From Gonocerus acuteangulatus (Eukaryota > Arthropoda > Insecta > Hemiptera > Coreidae), in the NCBI GenBank assembly GCA_946811695.1, contig OX328127.1, positions 48,685,774 to 48,749,773 on the forward strand: DNA of 64,000 bases, given 5' to 3'. Positions 44,241 to 57,125 of this stretch are shown here, one piece after another. Positions within the stretch are counted from its first letter, which is position 1; every line of letters begins with the position of its first letter. Position numbers and translations under genes: made by a program. The notes under the pieces are model-generated. The model had not been told where the DNA came from, searched no databases, and saw only the letters and a list, made by a program, of their open reading frames with translations.

Positions 44241-44636
44241 ATAGATAAAAATTAAAAAAAAATATATAAAAAAATAAAATAAATAAAAACAAGCTCTGCA
44301 ATACATCAAGTGGCAATGATTATGCTAATTAAACAGGACTGAAATCTTAAGAAAGATCTACAAAGTTTTAGATAAAACTTGAACAACCAAAGGAAATCGT
44401 TCTTTGAAATGGTCAGCTCTGGAAGGTTGTGTCTATTAACCACTTCACCTTTGAACTAAAAGATAGGAAGAATCTTTATCAAACTTCATCACCAATATGT
44501 AGTAGCAATAATTCCAGCAGCCTATTCCACCACACCGGAGAAGCAATAAGGATAATAGTTGTCACGGTTTTCGAGTGATTGTGATGGGTGTAGCGAAAAG
44601 TAAGGTTTTTCTTTCGATGCAGAAAAAGTTAATATA

Positions 44637-44672
<36 letters not shown>

Positions 44673-44820
44673 TTTTCAATATCTATTTGACACATAAAAG
44701 TAAATGTTTCGTTTATTATCATTATTTTATTTTATATTGTTGTTTTTGTTTTGTAGACGAAGTGATTTTCTTTTATTATTTTTTTGAAATGAATATTTAT
44801 ACATCATTATTGTTTATAAA
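44241..44820. other. A-rich low-complexity DNA and (TA)n
   Basis: A-rich stretch at 44247-44290, and a TA repeat at about 44636-44671. No gene recognised. Confidence 0.55.
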
Positions 44821-44821
44821 C

Positions 44822-44892
44822 AAGAAAGCCAGACTCCCTGTAAATGTAAATTGTAATTTACAAAATACAGTAAATATTCATTCATTCATATA
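44822..44892 (+). mobile_element. Retrotransposon 3'-tail fragment
   Basis: 'gactccctgtaaatgtaaat' and 'tgtaatttacaaaatacagt' match 21985-22040; the end is an (ATTC)n-type tail. Only the last ~70 bases are recognisable. Confidence 0.5.
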
Positions 44893-45940
44893 GGTATATA
44901 GAATATATATCTACAGAGTTCTTCTTCTTCTAGATGAAATAAGTTTATATATTTTTATTTCGCTTACGCTTTGAAGGGAGGAAGAAAACGGAATAAAATG
45001 TAAATTATAAACAATTTAATGAAAACAAATTAATTGTATACGTATATTTTCTAATAATAATGAATAATTTATTAGTTGGGAGATCAATATTCCATTTTAA
45101 AAGGAGAATGCCTGCTTTAAATATTCTATTGAATAAAGTAATACCCTACAAATATCCCTTGCATTAATGAGGTGTTCTTTTCCAGCTCATTAGCTCTACA
45201 AAGTATGCGGGGACTTAAAGATGAGGATAAACTGTAGTTTCTCTCGTAAAAATAAGAATAAAACTGGAGAAGGATTTTCTTTAAACAATCTCGCTATTGA
45301 ATATAAATAGGGTATTTTGTGAGTTAAATCGAAGGAAAAACGGACTAGTCCTTTTTAGAAAATTCCCCTCACGGATACTAAAGAAAATTATTCTAGAAGA
45401 AAATGATTTAAAATAAATTTAAATTTAGAAAATAATTAATTAAAAGAAGAGTAATGGATTGGTGTCTTTGTTAAGCATTTTAGAAAAGGTGCTTTTCTTT
45501 CCTCAGACCAATTGATGAAAGGAAAATATTTGTCAGAAAGAAGATATTTTCTTTTATCTTATTTTAGACGTCTATTTGATGAAGAAAATCCGGGCTTTTC
45601 TTCATCAAATAGACCGTGAAAATTTATTAAATAACCTTTTCTTTTTATATATTTTAAGATTACCAATCCTCCAACCGTTGTTCACGAGAAGAAAATCACG
45701 AAGGAGTTGCAAAACTAAGTACAGTCCTCAACAAATCACTTAATTACATTGCTGAACAATTTGCTTTAAGATCTGATTATAATTAATTAAACCCATTAAA
45801 TAAATATAAAAAGTTTAGTTATTTCATGCTTCTTAACCCGCTGACTCAAAAATCTGAAAACAATTTTACTTCTTTATTTCGAATTGTATATAGCATGTTT
45901 CGTTGAACAAGAAAAAAAATGAATATCTAATATTCCAACT
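44893..45940. other. AT-rich intergenic DNA with one perfect hairpin
   Basis: No gene recognised. The only structure seen is the hairpin at 45570-45614. Confidence 0.5.
45570..45614 (+). other. Perfect 19-bp stem hairpin
   Basis: Arms 'gtctatttgatgaagaaaa' and 'ttttcttcatcaaatagac' pair completely around the 7-base loop tccgggc. There is no T run after it on either strand that would suggest a pol III product. Confidence 0.85.
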
Positions 45941-45946
45941 TAATGT

Positions 45947-46268
45947 ACTAATAAGTTGGAGGACCTGAGTTCAAATCCCAAGAAAACACTAAAGATTTTT
46001 TCTTCTAGTGTTCATTCATGGGATGAATTCGGCCTCCCTGACCGTCCCTAGGCCAACCCAGCCTTTAATAAATTTATCAATGGGTACCTTAGGTGCAAAT
46101 GACACTAGCAGTCGAAGCAGTCAAGGGGAAAATCAGGCGGCTGGAGCATAGTTCTGACCACAATATCTCCCTAATGTGCCGTATGGTCATGAATCAGATA
46201 CCTCTACAGTATCTGCCCCTCAGGGACCTCGTGGCCTGTTACGGGACTGATTTTTTTTTTTTTTTTTT
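45947..46268 (+). mobile_element. Ile-type SINE, 5'-truncated, with T tail
   Basis: The copy starts inside the anticodon loop ('tactaataagttggaggacc'), keeps the B box 'gttcaaatccc' and the whole body, and ends 'cctgttacgggactga' followed by 18 T. The 60-codon ORF over its end is incidental. Confidence 0.9.
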
Positions 46269-46620
46269 ATCCTAATAACAGCTGACACAATAAGTTTGAT
46301 TCCAAGAAATAAACCATTCCTAAGGGACCGGTTTATTTTTGCCACACATGTTTATATTTTATTGTACAGGATCTCAATCGAGTTTCACTACAAGAAAACA
46401 AAAATTGAGCATAAATGGCTAGCTAGTGATTTTATTTTTGAGTAACAATAAATTATTTTAAGGAATATGTCTAAATGAGGGTGAAAACAATCAACAAGAA
46501 TATATTTAAAAAAAAAAAACACTGTCGTCTCTCTATAATTCAGTGACATTAAAGTACGTCACATAAAATTCGAACCAATTTTTATTTCAAGGAGATGACC
46601 GTTATATGAAAAAGCGGAAA
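46269..46620. other. AT-rich intergenic DNA
   Basis: No feature recognised. Confidence 0.5.
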
Positions 46621-47640
46621 AAAAATTGGCATTCACCAGCCCATGGTTCTGGACCAGACTAGGCTTGTTGCTGGCAATATCACTAGCAGCTGGTTAGTAT
46701 CGGCTGCTAAGCAGCCGTAGTATAGTATGACCTCGGCTTAAGGGATACTTTACCACGTTTGCTCATCGCACCTTATTATCACCTTTACCGAATTGAAAGT
46801 CATGTTTTATAATTATTAAATTTTTAAGAAAAATAACTTAGTTTAGAAGAAAGTTATAAAAATAAGTCAACAAAATATATATTTATATGGTAAGTTTATT
46901 CTGTTTACCTTTTGTCCTACATGTTGTGAATAATAAACAAGAATCAGAACAAATGGTAAAGTAGAGAGGGTCAATAGGCTGAGAGGGTAACGAGTTGTAA
47001 TTCTCCAGAATAGGCCACACGGTCAAAAAATTCATTCAAACATTCTCTACTGACAGGCAGGAATAGTTGAAGCGCGTTACGCTATCGCAAGATATCTCTA
47101 AAGTAGAGAAATTATAAGAGAATGAATGCGAGGAATGTCAGTTCTCGACAGCTAGATCAGTCATCGGTACGTGCGGCCTATCTTTCCTCCGACATATACA
47201 GAAGTCAAAGGTACACAGGGCGTAGCCGCTCCTTGACTACTGGAGCAGTCAACGACATTGAAAAGGTTAAGTTGACAGAAATAGAATCTTATAGACTAGC
47301 CGAGTCGACAGAAGTATTTGGCCCAGCAGAAGGAACGGAACAGCTAAGACTAGTTAAGCCACCACAAGCAACGTAAGACATCTCAAGTTCAAACAGCCAG
47401 CATACGACTGCCTGAACCGACGAAAGTATTATATATGAGCACCCCAATCTATTTGGCTCTGTATTGGCATCCTTATTCAACAGGATCAGCCTGTAGTCTA
47501 CCTTACCGAACAGAGAGGGCATGTGGACTACATCTGCCTGCATAAGCAGCATGTGTCTACTAGAGCCTACACAATTGAAACAATTTTGTAATCGCCTCAA
47601 CAAACCTCAGTGACACCTCTGCGTAATTAGAAAGTTAAAT
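46621..47640. other. GC-richer unidentified block
   Basis: Base composition departs clearly from the surroundings. It holds an 84-codon ORF (47122-47376, start of protein 'MNARNVSSRQLDQSSVRAAY') rich in Ser, Arg and Glu with no recognised domain. A solo LTR or a non-autonomous retroelement is possible, but no matching second copy, TG...CA ends or target duplication could be seen. Confidence 0.35.
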
Positions 47641-50600
47641 AATAATTCCCAGTTATAACTACTAGTAAGGTTGTTAGAATTATTAGCATAAGTTATAATC
47701 AATGGTTATGTCGTAAATAAATTAATCTGAATGAAGAAGGTCTAAGTGCTTCCTCTACAACAGGAGCGAGGGCGTTACTGTAATAATAATAATATATTGT
47801 CTCATGCTTTGCGGCCGTTAATGCTTCTCCGATCCTGACTTTTAGAAGGAAATTGCTTTTCAATTTAAGAAACAGGTAGAAAAGAAGAGGTGTTAACTCG
47901 ATTAATAACAGTGCATAAACACTCCTTTTTCGTCTCAAAGAATCCACCTCCAATCTGCAGTTCGCGCAGCGTACAATGCACTGTAAAACATATTTTGACA
48001 GAACCATCAAAGAGTATTCGCTTTACAAAGGAATGGCGTTAATGACCTAAATGGTTGACATGCCACAAATATGAAAATAAAATTTCCCATGTTCGTGTCC
48101 ACTGTTTTAGCTAGTATTAACATTCGATGACGAATCGTCGATAATATAAGATGCATTAAACAATTTTGGGATGCAACTTATGCCAGTTTCTTCAATATTC
48201 CATTGACCCTTCCCCACCCTCACTTTCAATCTACATATAATAATGCATATTAGCATATACGTATATAAGTGAACCATGGGTAATATGTGTACGACCTATA
48301 GGCGACAATGAACAACTTCTTCCCTTGTTCTCCTCTCTCCCACATGAAGGTCATTTATGTGATTTTAATTTCTCTCAGTTCTCAATCATTTACCCATCTC
48401 TGAAACGATAGTAAGCAATCAATCAAATAAGAAATTTCATCGGTCAAAGCGCGCTGACAGAAATAAAAGTATTCATTTTTTTGTTTTCTTTTCTATTTAA
48501 TCGAGCTTATATATTTTTCCTACATAAACAGAGAGTGGGTAGTGTTGAAGTATGGAGGAGGAAGCAGAGACAAGGGAGACCAAATGCACTTTTCGTGTAG
48601 GAGAAGCCGGAGAAAAAGAAGAAATCTTCCAGTCAGGGTTTTGGTTCCATGTTCTCTCCTGGTGATTCTCCCGCACACATATCTCCCCTCAATTACACAA
48701 TCTTATCTGCCCAGTCAAACCACGTCCAGTCCGTACTAACGGTATAATAAAATAACACGGGCTCGTTAAAAACCGATCGGCCATCTGCTCGGGTATAAAA
48801 CGCACAAAATAAAATTATCGAAAAATGAATTCTCATATATTTATAACTCTTATTCAAAATTCTCAGAGAAGAATCGGCAAGCCTATTCAACTAAAATCAT
48901 GATGAAACTCGAATCTCATGATGATGAATCTCACCGACTCTGTAGTGCATATTTGACACGATACAATACACCGTAAGTGGTGAGGAGTAAGTCGATGTTT
49001 CATTATCCGCAAGATATGAAAAAAAAGTTGAACAAATATATTTCAATGTTCTGATTTTAATAAAATCAGGTTCGGAAATACGTATTCAAAAATATTTAAA
49101 ACGATTGAACAATAATGTTAACATCAAAATTTGGAACACTTTTTGTTTTATCAAATATCATGCTGAAATGCTTCCAGTAACACTTTTTATAGGTGTTTTG
49201 ACGTTTTGAATCAAAGAAAACGCATTTAATTAATACGATAACGATAACTATTCCGAGTTAAGTGAATAAGAATTTGTGGTTTGCTTATCCCAAAACGACT
49301 GATTAACTTGATAACTTTTCCCGAATACTCATGAAAACTATGATATTTAAATTTTAGATGCGTTTAGACTTGAAAAAGTTCTGGCAAAAACATTTTGTAA
49401 ATAGACATGAGCAATAACGGAATGTTTTTAAATTTTCATAAATATCAGGAATACAGATGAGTAAGTTTGTGGTAAGTGGTGCCTTGGTGGAAGCCTTAAT
49501 AAGTTTCATACAAAATTCATATGTCATTTTTTATAGGAATAATTTTATTTTAATCACGACATGTTAAATTTGACTGTATTTATTGATAGGACTCGCATTC
49601 CTGAAATGTTTGGAAATAATCCAAAACATTATTTAAGTAATAAAGTTATATGATAATTCTGAAGGGTTATCTTGAATTGTATTATTCGCTATTTATTTAT
49701 TTACATCTATTATAAAGTCCATTTTAAATAACACAGTTTTTAGGATGTGTTATTTAAAGGTTACCACCCTTTTCTGGGCCGTCACATTTTCTTTTTTTCA
49801 CCAAGATAAGCCGCCATCCATATGTCATTATATGTTTCTATTTCTATTTTTTTATTTTTTGTGATTTCATCTTGCGATATAGCAAAAATTACAGAAAACG
49901 CAACTCATCTGAAACGCCAGGATTGAAGCCTTTTTTTTTTCTTTTTTTTTTTTTTTTAATATTCCTTCCATTAAAAGGACTCCACTTGCTACTTGATTCT
50001 AAGCCTCTTTTGTAATTCTAGTTTTGTTTTTCACTGCGTGTCTGTAAGTACTCTCTCTACAGACAATCATCTACACGTCGTTGGAATATTGCCTATGGTA
50101 TAATATTCAACGAAATAAACAAATATTACAAAATACAAAAGTATGTTTTGATTTTTTATTTAAGATAAAAAAACCTTTAGACATTCACATTCTTTTCCTT
50201 ATTCAATAATAAATATTTCAACCACAGAATCTTTACTCCTCAAACATGCATTTCTTTTATGAGCCAGTACTCAACATTAGATAAATTTATGGATGACTAA
50301 AAGTGTATATTTCAATGTATAAGTCTACTCAATATCAAAGCCAGTGATTACAAGTATTTTTATGCTCTAGTCTTACAAGATTTTATAAAACTGATCCATT
50401 GATCGGATTGGTTTTATAAAGTACTTTGTTTATTCAGGAATTCCAGGAAGAAATCAATAAACATTTATTAGAGTCGGCCCGTAAAGAGTGGAGTAGCCAT
50501 GACGTTATCTCTGACTAAATTACACAATCTTATCTTAAACCTCGCCTTTCGGATCTTTACTATCCCCTTTTTATCGGGTTGAGATGGTGCTCAATCTACC

Positions 50601-51790
50601 AGAGAAGTATAAATTCTAGTTCATCTGAGAAACAAACCAGTAAAATCAAGAAAAAAAATGTATTCAAAATCGGAGATATACTTGCTCTGATATTCCTGCT
50701 GGATAGCTGAAGTGTAAATATTATATTTGTGTGTTTATGTGCATAAATTACATTTGTTTCAATATAAATTATTTACTAGACCAGCCTTAGGTGGCGATTT
50801 TTGTATTTTGTTATAAAAAAAGGTTTTCTGTTAATTTATGTTGCAGTGAAATTAATATATGATTTTTTTGGAAGGAGGCCCAAAGGTGGCTACAAATTTG
50901 CCGAGGAAATAAAAAGAATTTAATAAACAAACAAGTTAATTAGTTAAGTTGATTTTAAAGGCTTATATGAATAATAAAATATTCTATAGAAGAGGTCAAT
51001 ACAAATTATATTTTGATTTATTTATATGGGTAAATCGCCTTGGTGCTCATTAATAAATAAACTTAATAAAAAATATTTCGAGGACTAGTTTGTGTCTATA
51101 AATAGGGAGGAAATGTCGATCGTTGGGGTTCTGAAGGTAGATTTAGTCAGGGCACGATCTTAGTATCATAATAAAACTACATTTGTTATAAGAAAATGTA
51201 TTTTATTTCTGCCGACTATTTTGTCTATAGATATAAGGAGTATCGAATTTAATTAAATGTGTCGCCGTATTACACAATTTTTGGGAAATAAGGGAAGTTT
51301 TTAGGTTTGATTATATAATTTAAGAATAATAATTTACGTTTGTGAAGTTTGAAAATTTAATTTATCAGGTGAGAGAAATTGAAAAATCACAACGGTTTTG
51401 CACAGTTCCTTACTCGTTTATTCGCTTTTTAAAAACACTCATCTTCATATGAGGAAAGTTTGCCGTTAGACTTGGAGCTAAGAAAATCCTCCATAGCATT
51501 AGAACCTGAAGAAACATGAAATTATGAGCAAAGAATATCGGGTTCATGAATAAAGAACGTGTTTTTGAAAAAAAAACAAAAAAAAACAAAACATAATTTC
51601 ATAGCGTAAAGATAAATAGTTTTGACATCTTGGTAAGTGGAAGGTTATCATTAACAAGCCGTTTGATGTTTCTACTAATACTAATAACACAATTTCGGAG
51701 CAGGAGAAAATTGTAAATGAAATTTCAAATTTGTTTGTTTCATTCCGTTGAATATAATAAATAAAGTTTTTAAAATGTGTATTTCAATAT
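47641..51790. other. Long AT-rich stretch without recognised genes
   Basis: Short ORFs on both strands (60-103 codons) have no known domains. T runs occur near 49930-49960. A possible LINE 3' end with AATAAA lies at about 50870-50935, and an A-rich run at 51566-51590. It could be intergenic or intronic. Confidence 0.45.
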
Positions 51791-51801
51791 AACTAGACGT
51801 A

Positions 51802-51995
51802 TTTATTTTATTATTATTTTTTTTTTTTTTTACGGCGCTTCGACAATTAGGCCATTAGCGCCGACATTCAGGGTGCAGCGAGGAATTTTTCCAACGAGAC
51901 GTGGGATGAGAAAATTCCTGCCGCCGGTGGGAATCGAACCCACCATCTCCCGCTTATGAATCCAAGGCGCTATCCACTAGACCACGGGAAACCCC
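51802..51995 (-). mobile_element. Met-anticodon SINE, copy 3, with 11-bp target duplication
   Basis: Direct repeats 'aactagacgta' at 51791-51801 and 51996-52006 bound the insertion. On the minus strand the head 'ggggtttcccgtggtctagt', anticodon loop with CAT and an intact B box 'gggttcgattccc' are followed by 'gtcggcgctaatggcctaat', 'gaagcgccgtaaaaa' and a long A-rich tail. It is the cleanest copy of its family and probably the youngest. Confidence 0.93.
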
Positions 51996-52006
51996 AACTA
52001 GACGTA

Positions 52007-52858
52007 ATAAAATCAAAAAAATCGAGATATAGAGGGAGGAACGCTATAGCTATAGGCATTGCCGAGATTTACAAACGCATTCATTCTGCGTTGATTCCTA
52101 AATCTATCTTTCCTATGATATAAAAATTGTTAAATATCTATAGGAAGATATTTGGAAGTAAAATACAAATTCAGCTCTATTCTGTGTTCTCACCACTTAT
52201 TTCGGCACAAAGGACAAATTTATAACATAGTCATGCACAATGATGCACGTACTGCTAGTTTGAGTTTTAAAAAATAAGCCACGACTATTTATTTTGAACA
52301 GAGTCCTTGTCAAAAACTGCTAAAGTTCTCACAAAATCTAGAATTAAAATACGGTTTTATTCGTCAAATTAGTTTTTACCTGTGACAAATTGCTTAATAG
52401 TTTTTACAGCATAATATAATTTAAATTACATAATAAATGTGTAATTAAAAGTAAATCTGTACTGGTTAATTGTTTTATTTTATTAATAAATATTTTGAAC
52501 GATGACTAGGGTGTGACAGATTCTTCATTAAATACATGCAAATATATTCACACTAGTAATTTTTAATTCTTCTAACAATGTAAGGTCATTCATTTTCTAA
52601 TTTGCAGATTATTATAAATATTCATTTTTATTAATGATAGGACAAATTATTGTTTTTGCATACATATTTGTTAGGTTATGTGGTATTTTAGTGTGGTGAT
52701 GAAACTGGTTATTAGAAAATTATAATCTACGGCATTGTCACATTTTATTTTATTTTTTATTTACGAATTTTTAACACTGTCATAATGTAAATTATTATTA
52801 ATTAAAATATCATTTGCTATTATCATATAATTTATGACATTTTTTTAAGATATATTTC
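52007..52858. other. AT-rich intergenic DNA
   Basis: No feature recognised. Confidence 0.5.
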
Positions 52859-53215
52859 TTGGTTTATTCTTACATAACAAAATTCAACATAGAAGCGAAC
52901 AAACTATCTTGGATAGCTGAGTTACTGCTACTACTAGACTACTCCAGGACAGCCCGCATGGATGTAAATACACCAAGCACGTACATTAAGAACATTAATA
53001 GTTTCTACGTGCCACCACACATAGAATCCGACATAAACCAATTTATATCGGCTTCCTATGCTACTAAACTCCCAGCTCGCTGGAAGCAGCTTCTCAGCAT
53101 TTCGACCTGTAGTCGTGGCATTAAATCAAGAAGGAATTGTCTGAAGAAAGAAATGAATAAAAAGAGTTACGCGCAACAACGCTTCGATTGTATCGAACTC
53201 ATGTTAATATGTTAA
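52859..53215 (+). other. 118-codon ORF, unidentified, upstream of a LINE tail
   Basis: An open frame with balanced composition ('YVPPHIESDINQF', 'LPARWKQLLSIS') lies just before LINE C-terminal sequence. It may be a diverged part of that LINE's ORF2 (RNase H-linker region) in another frame, but no RNase H motif can be named. Its length and composition exceed chance expectation for this AT-rich DNA. Confidence 0.3.
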
Positions 53216-53269
53216 TCAGAAAAAAATTGTACATTTTATTTGGAAAACTTGTTCATCATGATTGTGTTA

Positions 53270-53490
53270 AATATGATGGTTTTAATGAAGCAATGACTAG
53301 ACAGGACAGACCAAAGTGTATGTATTGTAATACAACTCTTACCATTAAGCACATCCTGACAGACTTTAGACTGAGATAAAATGATATCCTTCCACAAAAC
53401 GTGAACAAACTACTCACAGATGAACATTACTACATATTACAGCTATTGGAATACCTTTAAAAAGTAAACGTTTATGACTTAATCTAATGT
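53270..53490 (+). pseudogene. LINE ORF2 C-terminal fragment
   Basis: 'MTRQDRPKCMYCNTTLTIKH' followed by 'ILTDFRLR', a stop, and then 'DILPQNVNKLLTDEHYY' ending 'VNVYDLI' match, block by block, the C-termini at 17575, 29372 and 31279. There is one in-frame stop, a second near the end, and Phe in place of the final Cys. Confidence 0.75.
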
Positions 53491-53929
53491 AAACCCTATT
53501 TATTTAATTATTCTATTAATTTGTTTTATTTTATTTTTATTCATTCAATTTTTCCCATCCGCCGACTCAAAAAATAGGTATAAAAACAACTGTGTGAGAA
53601 ACGAAATTCCGAAAATGCGAAGTCAACTTTTACACATGGCAAGTAACATGACCATTATTGACATTTTTGGGGGGAAAATGAGTTAAATACAGTGGGCTGT
53701 GAACACCGTAATCTTCCAGGTGGTAAAGAGATCGTAGTCATTTTCTTGACAGGTGCTGTGTAATATCACTTTTGTAATATTAAGTCCAGAAGGATATTAA
53801 GGGGTCTATGTGCGGTTTCTCCAATTATTCTGCATATTAATCAAAAATCGAATGATGTACCTATTATGTACTATCGATAATAAACAGCTAAGGACCGGAG
53901 GATTCGTCCAGTATCGGAACGATACTCTG
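53491..53929. other. Intergenic, no recognised feature
   Basis: T-rich probable LINE 3' UTR to about 53560, then unrecognised sequence. Confidence 0.4.
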
Positions 53930-54790
53930 AATTCGAATATTTCTCTCGGTGCCTAGAATTTGGTGGATAAACAATGTAAAAACATCGTGGTTAATTCGAA
54001 TAAAATGTTGGATAATTCGAATTTTTTACGAGTCTGAACCTCCAATGGGAAGTGAACAGAGAGGCGGGCAATCTTAAATCTTGTCAAAATGACCCCCTCG
54101 GGTAACTGCTTTAAAAAACTGGGTTTTTAAAATCTAACGAAAGTGGAATAAGTCGCATCGATTCTGTTGGCGATTTACAACCAGTGTACGGATTGGAAGA
54201 CGTCGTTCCAGACTGTCGGATAACCTATGAAGATTTCATTAATGCCGATGAAGGTGTCGCAGTGTGCGGTGACTTAACTGAGACCGCCGTTGTTCTCCAA
54301 GAGATTTACAGCTTCTGAGAAACATAATGATGAAGACGATGAATCAGCTGATGAAGTAACCCAGGAAACACCCGTTCCGAGCGTAGTCGAATCACTTTTG
54401 TATATAAAGGAATTAAGAAAATTTACAGAAAGTAAAAATTATGTGAGTGAGGATTTTTTTAAATCATTAAAAGTTTTAGAATCTTTTGTGACCTCCGACA
54501 GGCTTCAATCAAAGAAGCAAACAAAGATTTCAGAATTTTTTCGAAGATTTTAATTTTTATGATTTTGAAAAGTTATTTATTACTATTACGTATGTACTTA
54601 ATCATTAATTAGTGCAATTTTTGTTTTTCTTTAAATAAAATGTATATATTTTTTTTAATTAAAAAGTTGGTGAAAATATGAAGTTCGATTTTTTAGCCCT
54701 TTATTTTCAAAAACTTTTGTAATTCGAATTTTGGATAATTTTAATTTTTTCATTAGCCCCTAGAGGTTCGAATTATCCAAGCTCTACTGT
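53930..54790 (+). mobile_element. Tigger/pogo-type transposon remnant
   Basis: The right terminus, read on the minus strand, is 'cagtagagcttggataattc' followed by 'gaacctct', next to a TA (54790-54791); this is a Tigger-type inverted repeat. The left part (about 53930-54030) holds related 'ggttaattcgaat' and 'ggataattcgaatttttta' blocks, but its outer end is diverged. Between them lies the C-terminal part of the transposase only, so the element is internally deleted. Confidence 0.75.
54090..54553 (+). pseudogene. Tigger/pogo transposase C-terminal fragment with PIP-like motif
   Basis: In frame with 54090-54300 the sequence reads 'MTPSGNCFKKLGF', then 'YEDFINADEGVAVCGDLTE', matching the 'NCF.KAGF' and '(E)(E)Y...D..V.....LTD' blocks near the end of DDE_1 pogo-family transposases. 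A frameshift near 54295 moves into a frame with an acidic stretch, then a helix, and the ending 'SKKQTKISEFFRRF'. QTKISEFF fits the PCNA-interacting box (Q..I..FF) known from pogo transposase. The catalytic core and DNA-binding domains are absent. The element is dead. Confidence 0.72.
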
Positions 54791-54791
54791 A

Positions 54792-57056
54792 CCACATATG
54801 TTCAACTTTGGCTCCATTTTCAAAACATTGAGTTAGTTACTGAGAACCCTTCACCTTTAGGTTCCTTATTTATTCCGTTAAAGCTGTTGAATGACCATAG
54901 TTGCGAACTAACTAAAATAAATAAATAATGAAGCAATTTGGTTACGAGTGTTGAAGACGTCTCAATTTTTCTATTCAAACTAATAATTTTTGTTGGAATA
55001 TTTTGGGAATGTGTGCTTGTAAATTCCTCGCAAATAATACCAGCATTATATTTTACCAATAACTTCACTGGTATTTGTTTTTCTCGCTAACCCTCCAACT
55101 CCCAAAAAGAATGTGTTTTTTTCCTAACAGTTCTTAATGATTCCGATAGAAACGCGGACAACAATCAGATATTGCGTATTTTATGAGTGTAGTTTACGTG
55201 AGATTAATCCTGGTGTCCTAAATTAAGAATATATTATTAATCTTTCAATTATAAAATAAATATTTATTTAAATTAATAACAATCTACCCAATCACCTACA
55301 TTGTCTACTTCAAAACTAAATTAATATCAGGTTTGCCACCCTATTAGATTTAGAATAAAGATGCCGAGTTTTATAGCAATAACAATGAAGTATATTTTTA
55401 CAATCCCCCACAAGAGATCCTTTATCTATAGTTATTTATTACCATTAAATAGAACTGGCTAGAGTTGTTCACTTAGCGGCTCTATTGTTCCTGCCTATAA
55501 GGGAGCCAGGCTCAGGGACAATTACAGACTCCCTATAGAGGTTTTACACACTCTATAGAGATGAATTAATAAATAAATCTTAGGCTTAAACAACCCTTCA
55601 TTTACTGTTATCTTTAATTAATTCCTATTATCATTTAGCAATAAGAATTCCGCACCAAGTTTATTTCAATTATTTTCCTTTGGTTAAATTAAATTTCTTT
55701 TTGAAACTGGCTTTTTCTTTTGAGCAATAATATTTTTATTATACGGTTTTGGCAGCAATAAATTAACGTCCCGGCAGTGCCAACGTTGGGTCTATTTTCC
55801 CCAGCGGCATTTATTAAAAGTTGTATTACTTGAACCAAGTTATTTTTCAACTTCTCCCCCACCTTCAAACTGAATTCCTCCGAACAGCTGACACTCATTA
55901 AGTTATGTTGTTTGCTACAGAAAAGTTGTTTGCTATTCCTCCTCAAAGTTGTTGATCAGACAACCCCAACGTTCCCGCCAACGTGACTTTTTTGGTTACC
56001 TCATCTTGAAAGTATTATAAATTGTCAGATATGATATAAATTTAATTATTGACTGAGCTTTTAGAAAACAATAACCCCGTTGACTGTCCAGGGAAGATGA
56101 AGATGGAGAACCATCTTATGAGCTGAGGAGTTTACTGAGGAAGTTCATATTCTGAATAAGAATATGAAATGCTTAATTGGTGGTTATTAATGCTTTATTA
56201 TTAATGATTAGAGCAATACATATTTAGATACGGAGATACAGCTCCTGGCATAAATATTGGTGAAGTACGAACCGGCAAAGAAAGGACACCAGAATCCCGG
56301 AGGTAACAAGTCAAAGCACTATTGCAAAAATCCTTTAACTGTTAACTATGTTTTTTATAAACCCCACATACATACTATGTGTATATTTCAGTAATACGAA
56401 AGATACATCTGCACTTTTAAAAGAAATCATTTTTAAAGTAACTAATATATTACTTCAGTTAAAGAGATAAAGTAATTTTTGACAATAAAATCATTTTTTT
56501 ATCATGCACAGCTTCTGGCGTGAGGATTTTTCACGTTCCCACTGGCGGGTTGACAAAACAGCTCAGATACTATTAGAGTAATTTATTTAAATGGCATTTG
56601 TTTTGCCATCTAGGAGTGTTTGCCCTGGACTTTTTTGTTCGCGAGTTGCACATACCACTTTAGAGCATGTTCGCCAATAGCAGGGAAAATACTAGCTCCT
56701 CAACAAATTAATATATGTCTTCATGTAATGACACGCCTGGCAAAAACATGGATAAATTGAAATTATTTCAAAATTGGAAATATAAAAATATATATATAAT
56801 ATTCTTCTGAATCGCAAAATTATTTTTTTATAAATGGTATTAGTTTTTATTATTGCTCATTTTCTTAAGAAAGTAGATTTATCGGTTGGTCTTACTCAGC
56901 TTCTCTGCCAACTATACATGTATTTTAATCTTAAGCAAAGTATGTATATGTTATCTAAATTAATTTTAACGTGTAGTTTATTTTTTAATATTAATATATT
57001 AACTTATTTAATTTAAGAATATACCTATATAATGTGTACTTTACTCCTAAATTATA

Positions 57057-57060
<4 letters not shown>
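54792..57060. other. AT-rich stretch without recognised genes
   Basis: ORFs at 54820-55068 (minus), 55689-55946 (minus) and 56834-57016 (plus) are short, AT-driven and without domains. No repeat matching elsewhere in the window was seen. Confidence 0.5.

Positions 57061-57067
<7 letters not shown>

Positions 57068-57121
<54 letters not shown>
57068..57121 (+). repeat. (TA)n microsatellite
   Basis: About 54 bases of TA beside a GC-richer unidentified block (57130-57480). Confidence 0.95.

Positions 57122-57125
<4 letters not shown>

Noticed and set aside
47122..47376. 84-codon ORF as a retroviral-type gag or LTR element
   Set aside because: No nucleocapsid knuckle, no LTR pair, no primer-binding site and no target duplication could be seen.
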